Assembly: GCF_027596085.1 (NCBI RefSeq)
Contig: NC_072464.1
Coordinates: 10,932,233-10,996,232 of the forward strand
DNA from: Anoplopoma fimbria
Lineage: Eukaryota > Chordata > Actinopteri > Perciformes > Anoplopomatidae
Direction: 5' to 3'
Length of the DNA: 64,000 nt
Each line of letters opens with the position of its first letter. Positions within the stretch are counted from its first letter, which is position 1. Below, piece after piece: positions 60,701-64,000 of this stretch. The translations under genes and the position numbers were made by a program. The notes under the pieces were generated by a model. The model had not been told where the DNA came from. It was given only the letters and a program-made list of their open reading frames with translations, and ran no database searches.

Positions 60701-63685
60701 CATTGGTACACTTTTCACACTTGACCGAGATTTTACAAATTATGCGCCTACCCACATGTCCAAGCTGAAATATAAATGTTTTAAATATAAAATTCTTAAA
60801 GGAATAGTTTAGTTTAGACATTTTGTTAGTTTAGTTTATTTAGACATTTTGGGAAATATGTTTATTCACTTTCTTTGCAGAGAGTTAGATAAAAGTCATG
60901 TGGCGGACTATTTCTAGCCTGGAAGCTGTCACTTCCTGGAGGAAGTCTGGTTGCCCGGATCCTCATTGTGATAACAAGACAACAAGTCAACGCTTGCAGT
61001 AAGGAAATAGTGCCAAACATAGACCATAGAACTACAACCATTTTCATTCTCACACTTTTTTTTATGGGTTAAACAAACAACATATAAAGTCTTAACTAAT
61101 GAGCTTAGGAGGGATTTATAGATGGATTTTGTTTCCTTTGGATAGAGCCAACAAAGCTGTTTCCAACTGTTTCTAGTTATTATGCTAAGCTAACCTTCTT
61201 CTGGCTGTAGCTTAATAATTACTGTATAACCTTAAGAATAGGATCGATCTTCTCATATAACTCTAGTAAGAAAATCAGTAAGTGTATTTCCCAAAATGTC
61301 AAACTTTTTCTTTAACAACATTGACAAATCCGGTTTTACTAAAAATAAACACATATTTATGATTTTTAAGGGTTTTGTTGTTTGCTAACACATGACTGAG
61401 TTACCTGCACAAGGAAATCTCTTGAATATGTGCTGAAGTAAAAGGATGCATGTTCCTCCGTGGTGGTGGAGAGGGTAGGGTGTGGTGCCACCATTCCTTC
61501 TTTTTGTCTCTCCCTGACAACACATACACGGAGACATACAGTACTGCATTAACTGGGAAACTGAGTGGGTAATTCATATCTGAAATGTACTTGAGTGATC
61601 AGCACCTAGGAGCCAGGCGTAGAGGCGTCTATTGAGGGACATGTCTCTGCGGAGTAGGGTAAGTGCGGCTGCAGATACCATTGTTATCATGTCTTTACCA
61701 CTCATGGCAATACTGGCCTCCGCTGGGTCCTAAACCAACAACACAGAGAGTAACATTTGCCAGAGGAACAACAAGAAAAAACAGGAGTGTGATGACGAGA
61801 AAGACTGTATGTTTAATGGAAAAGAAGGTAAACAAACGGTAGTATTGGAGACAACTCACAAAAATGATACTCAATACTTTCACGCAGCAGCCACTGCTAT
61901 ATATATATGATGGCAATTACAGGGTAATTACTTTTTTTTCACTTTAATAAACTGAATCTAATGAATCTGCTTTTACTTAGATCACAGCGAACCAAAGATG
62001 TGGTCCAGAAAAACCGGGAGTGAGTGTGTTAATGTGTGTACCAACCAGGCACGCAGCAATGGGGAAAAAGTAGAGCAGGATTTCAAGCATGTTCCTTTGC
62101 ACCAGGACATTTGAATCTTGCAGAGAAAGACACACCGACTTCATCTGAAGACACAGAGAAGCCGAGAAGTTCAGAAGTTTAGACGGATGACAAAAGATGG
62201 TGATGTAGAACTAAATTGAAAAAATTACTGAAATATTTCCAAACTACAAAAAAATGACCCATTATTATTAAACGTGGTTCATACCACAAAAGTGCAGTAA
62301 GACAAACACAGACACTCACCACCAGTCGGTGGTCGTAGCCTAGCATGTGTGTTTGCTGGCGCGGAGAAGCTTTGCAGTCAAAATGTGTGACTATAAAGAC
62401 AGAGGCAGGCAGTCGCACCATGGGGGTGACCAGCATACTGCCCCACAGCGCACCATAGAACACCTGCTGACCCACCAGCAGCGACAGCTTCAGCAGCAAG
62501 GCATCAGTCCTGGACAAAGAGAGATGACAGAATAGAGAGGAAAAACCCATTGACATGTGATCGAACAATATATCCTCTACTAAATCTATATCTCAGAGTG
62601 GCAGGCTGACTTTGGTTGGTGATGTCATATCAATCAATTATATAAAATTCCTCTGTTGTTTCAGTATAAAAGTGTCTAAGTGCACACCAAGCAGCTCCCA
62701 ATAGAAAGATGGACTCCTTGTTTTCCATATTGTCATATAAAAGCACTTGACAAATCACGTGAAGAAACTTGAGAAATCTAATAAGAATCTCACTTCCCTA
62801 CCTTGTCTGTGGCTCTCAGCCACAAGCTGACGCTTCTGTAATGAGTCACTCATGTATGCTTTCATTAAAGGAGAAAACGGTGCATTTTTTGGGACTATTT
62901 TCAGATGCAGATTAATAAACATTCCGTAATTGAGTATTTACGATAGCAGGATCGTCTATGCAACCTTGTGGATTTGTTTTAAATTACTTCTAGACAACAA
63001 TAGAGTCCTATAGCACAGATGAATAAGGCTTTGGATACAGGAACTATAGGATTGTAAGAGGGATCAATTAGTAATTGATTGTGGTCTTTTTGGGGGATTT
63101 GTTGGCAATAAGAATAATCTGAATATTGTCAGACGTATCCTTTACATTTATAAATGAGAAAGAAATGATCAATTTGAGATAATTAACAAAACTGTATGTG
63201 CTATGTACCTGTCGTAAACATCCAATCCCTCCTCCAGACCCGGCAGTAGTCCTGTTATGAAGGCCTGAAGACTGGGCAGCAGAGCCCTCTGGAGTGGGAG
63301 ATAGTAACGCTCGTACAGTGTCAGCAGTATAGGCTTCACTGCCATGGCTGCATGGCCCAACAGTGGGAACAATCCTGAGCTGAAAACCAAAACACACACA
63401 GATGCACACACACACACACACAAGTTATAAGATGCTAAGCTGCACACATAATCAGGCCGGATCTCTCTTTAAAGCAGTAACACATTCATGCCAGTTTCTT
63501 CACCTGTAAATAAAGAGATCCTTGGCCAGCCATTTTGTTCCAATGATTTTAAAAATGACCTCGTAGGTCTCCAAAGCCTTGAGGTGCACTCCGCTCGGCA
63601 GAGCCGGGTGCAGGCACTGGGCGAGACGCTTCCCTATGATCAGCCTCTTGGGCAGGAGGGAGTAGCGAAGGTTACTTTGCAGGGC
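45824..63685 (-). CDS. dop1b: DOP1B (DOPEY2), 36 exons, 5' end beyond the window
   Basis: Large leucine-rich peripheral protein of the Golgi/endosome system; Dopey proteins work with MON2 in endosome-to-Golgi retrieval and link cargo to kinesin-1. The first exon in the window starts in phase 0 at [12 protein letters not shown], matching human DOP1B shortly after its N-terminus, so roughly 45 residues lie to the right. About 2268 codons are present; human is about 2300 aa. It ends [10 protein letters not shown] with TAG at 45824. Exons 1-17 are at 63685-56654, the 1609-nt exon 18 at 54946-56554, exons 19-36 at 54701-45824 (listed separately). All borders are GT/AG and in phase except exon 5 to 6, which is one base off. 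The B paralogue, not DOP1A, is indicated by the morc3 neighbour. Numerous leucine-rich helices, no signal peptide or membrane segment. Confidence 0.93.
46167..46238. repeat. Perfect inverted repeat, 33-bp arms, 6-nt loop
   Basis: Arm 46167-46199 begins gttcatttgtaagaccatat, and its exact reverse complement fills 46206-46238. No mismatch. Lies in the last intron of dop1b. Neither arm belongs to a transposon family I recognise. Confidence 0.93.
48923..49790. mobile_element. hAT-like DNA transposon remnant
   Basis: Left end agggctgtgctcgactaaag and right end gtcgactcatcgacaaagag plus gggcagctct are degenerate inverted repeats of the TCGACTA type common in fish hAT elements. No transposase frame; the interior includes a TC-rich tract (49070-49145). 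Borders approximate. Confidence 0.5.
49070..49145. repeat. (TC)n-rich microsatellite
   Basis: Imperfect tc/ctctca run within the hAT-like remnant. Confidence 0.8.
49827..49862. repeat. Near-perfect inverted repeat, 14-bp arms
   Basis: cattactaggatat (49827-49840) and atatcctagcaatg (49849-49862) pair with one mismatch around an attaatta loop. Confidence 0.7.
50498..50541. repeat. Perfect 44-bp palindrome
   Basis: 22-bp half gtaaaccttactcttaatat plus at, followed directly by its exact reverse complement, no spacer. Lies in the same dop1b intron as the inverted repeat at 49827. Confidence 0.93.
52481..53016 (+). mobile_element. Solo LTR in a dop1b intron, 4-bp target duplication
   Basis: A 536-bp block from TGTATGACC to TTCCACCACA flanked by ttaa (52477-52480 and 53017-53020). 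It contains a TATA-like catataaaa around 52853 and a U5-like right part. It is in sense orientation to the plus strand, opposite to dop1b. No internal retroelement sequence. Confidence 0.75.
53713..53768. repeat. (ATGT)n microsatellite
   Basis: About 13 uninterrupted tetranucleotide units starting almost directly beside the donor site of dop1b exon 22 (53773). Confidence 0.95.
54946..56554 (-). CDS. dop1b: dop1b exon 18, 1609 nt, with poly-glutamate tract
   Basis: One uninterrupted frame from [10 protein letters not shown] to DGGKTNQR, making up about a quarter of the protein. The first 180 residues are acidic and serine-rich and include an almost pure run of glutamates encoded by a (CTC)n tract around 56295-56345 (GAG/GAA codons). 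After this disordered part the sequence becomes leucine-rich and helical ([40 protein letters not shown]). All other long open frames overlapping this exon are shadows of it. Confidence 0.92.
56654..63685 (-). CDS. dop1b: dop1b N-terminal exons 1-17 (of those in the window)
   Basis: Exons: 63504-63685, 63209-63379, 62320-62509, 62046-62144, 61606-61729, 61405-61513, 60536-60647, 60292-60403, 60039-60158, 59648-59756, 59078-59314, 58672-58985, 58171-58574, 57813-58084, 57570-57722, 57321-57421, 56654-56844. This is the conserved Dopey N-terminal region: [78 protein letters not shown]. Exon 12 is low-complexity and acidic. The exon 5 donor (phase 1) and the exon 6 acceptor (needs phase 2) disagree by one base. 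The exon with the start codon is not found up to 64000. Confidence 0.9.
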
Positions 63686-64000
63686 CTGAAAGAAAGAGAC
63701 AGAAAAGAGAAAAAACAACTGGGTTAGCCACTGAACAAAAGGTTTATATATTAAGTTAGAATTTGGCATAACCATCAAATAGTATAACCTACAGAGGCAC
63801 ACTGGAAGAGATGTTGTGCATACAGATTTAGTGTATAACAGACTTTTTTCCATCACATTCCCTGTGTACTTTTAGGACTAATGATTTTGATAAAACACAC
63901 ACAGACACTCCAAAGTAAACACACGCTCTGCAAGGGAGAAGCAAAAGTACATATTTATTGCCCAAAACAAATAGCTAGAAGACTCAAGCAATACGAGAGA
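63686..64000 (-). other. dop1b: 5' intron of dop1b
   Basis: Upstream of the first dop1b exon in the window. No exon that could supply the missing N-terminus is seen here, so the window ends inside an intron. Confidence 0.6.

Overview
The window is vertebrate, almost certainly teleost fish, nuclear DNA. The evidence is minus-strand genes split into many short GT/AG exons, fish-type repeats (tRNA-derived SINE, L2/Rex-like, I-like and L1-like LINE remnants, hAT elements with 8-bp target duplications, solo LTRs), many microsatellites and one 100-N assembly gap. The species cannot be named from the sequence. Every protein-coding gene I can support is on the minus strand, so transcription runs from right to left.

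Layout from right to left. (1) 63.7-45.8 kb: dop1b (DOPEY2), 36 exons, complete except for the N-terminal exon(s) beyond the right edge. (2) 43.2-31.8 kb: a complete 19-exon MORC3 gene, 1073 aa, with GHKL ATPase, CW zinc finger, SUMO-interaction-like motif and coiled coil. (3) 29.1-20.3 kb: a tandem MORC3 paralogue that stays in frame for 820 aa but has lost one exon, the SUMO-interaction region and the C-terminus. (4) 18.8-12.1 kb: a gene-poor stretch of transposon remnants and simple repeats. (5) 11.9-10.6 kb: a broken partial copy of the next gene. (6) 9.8-1.5 kb: a complete seven-exon nectin/PVR-like immunoglobulin receptor of 368 aa.

The order dop1b then morc3, head to tail on one strand, is that of human 21q22 (DOP1B-MORC3-CHAF1B). 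This supports the names and indicates an ancient neighbourhood in which morc3 was duplicated locally. The repeat unit is about 11.6 kb in the left copy (18.85-30.4 kb) and about 13.8 kb in the right copy (31.09-44.8 kb). Later insertions differ between them: a solo LTR in the left copy; a 1-kb hAT element, a 310-bp hAT MITE and a GC-rich 0.5-kb block in the right copy.

The genes do not form one pathway. DOP1B acts in Golgi/endosome traffic, MORC3 is a nuclear chromatin ATPase with known roles in antiviral defence, and the Ig receptor is a cell-surface adhesion or immune receptor. The most interesting item is the left MORC3 paralogue, whose changes keep the reading frame until a recent C-terminal stop. 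Exon borders were read by eye from splice sites and phase, without transcripts or alignments.
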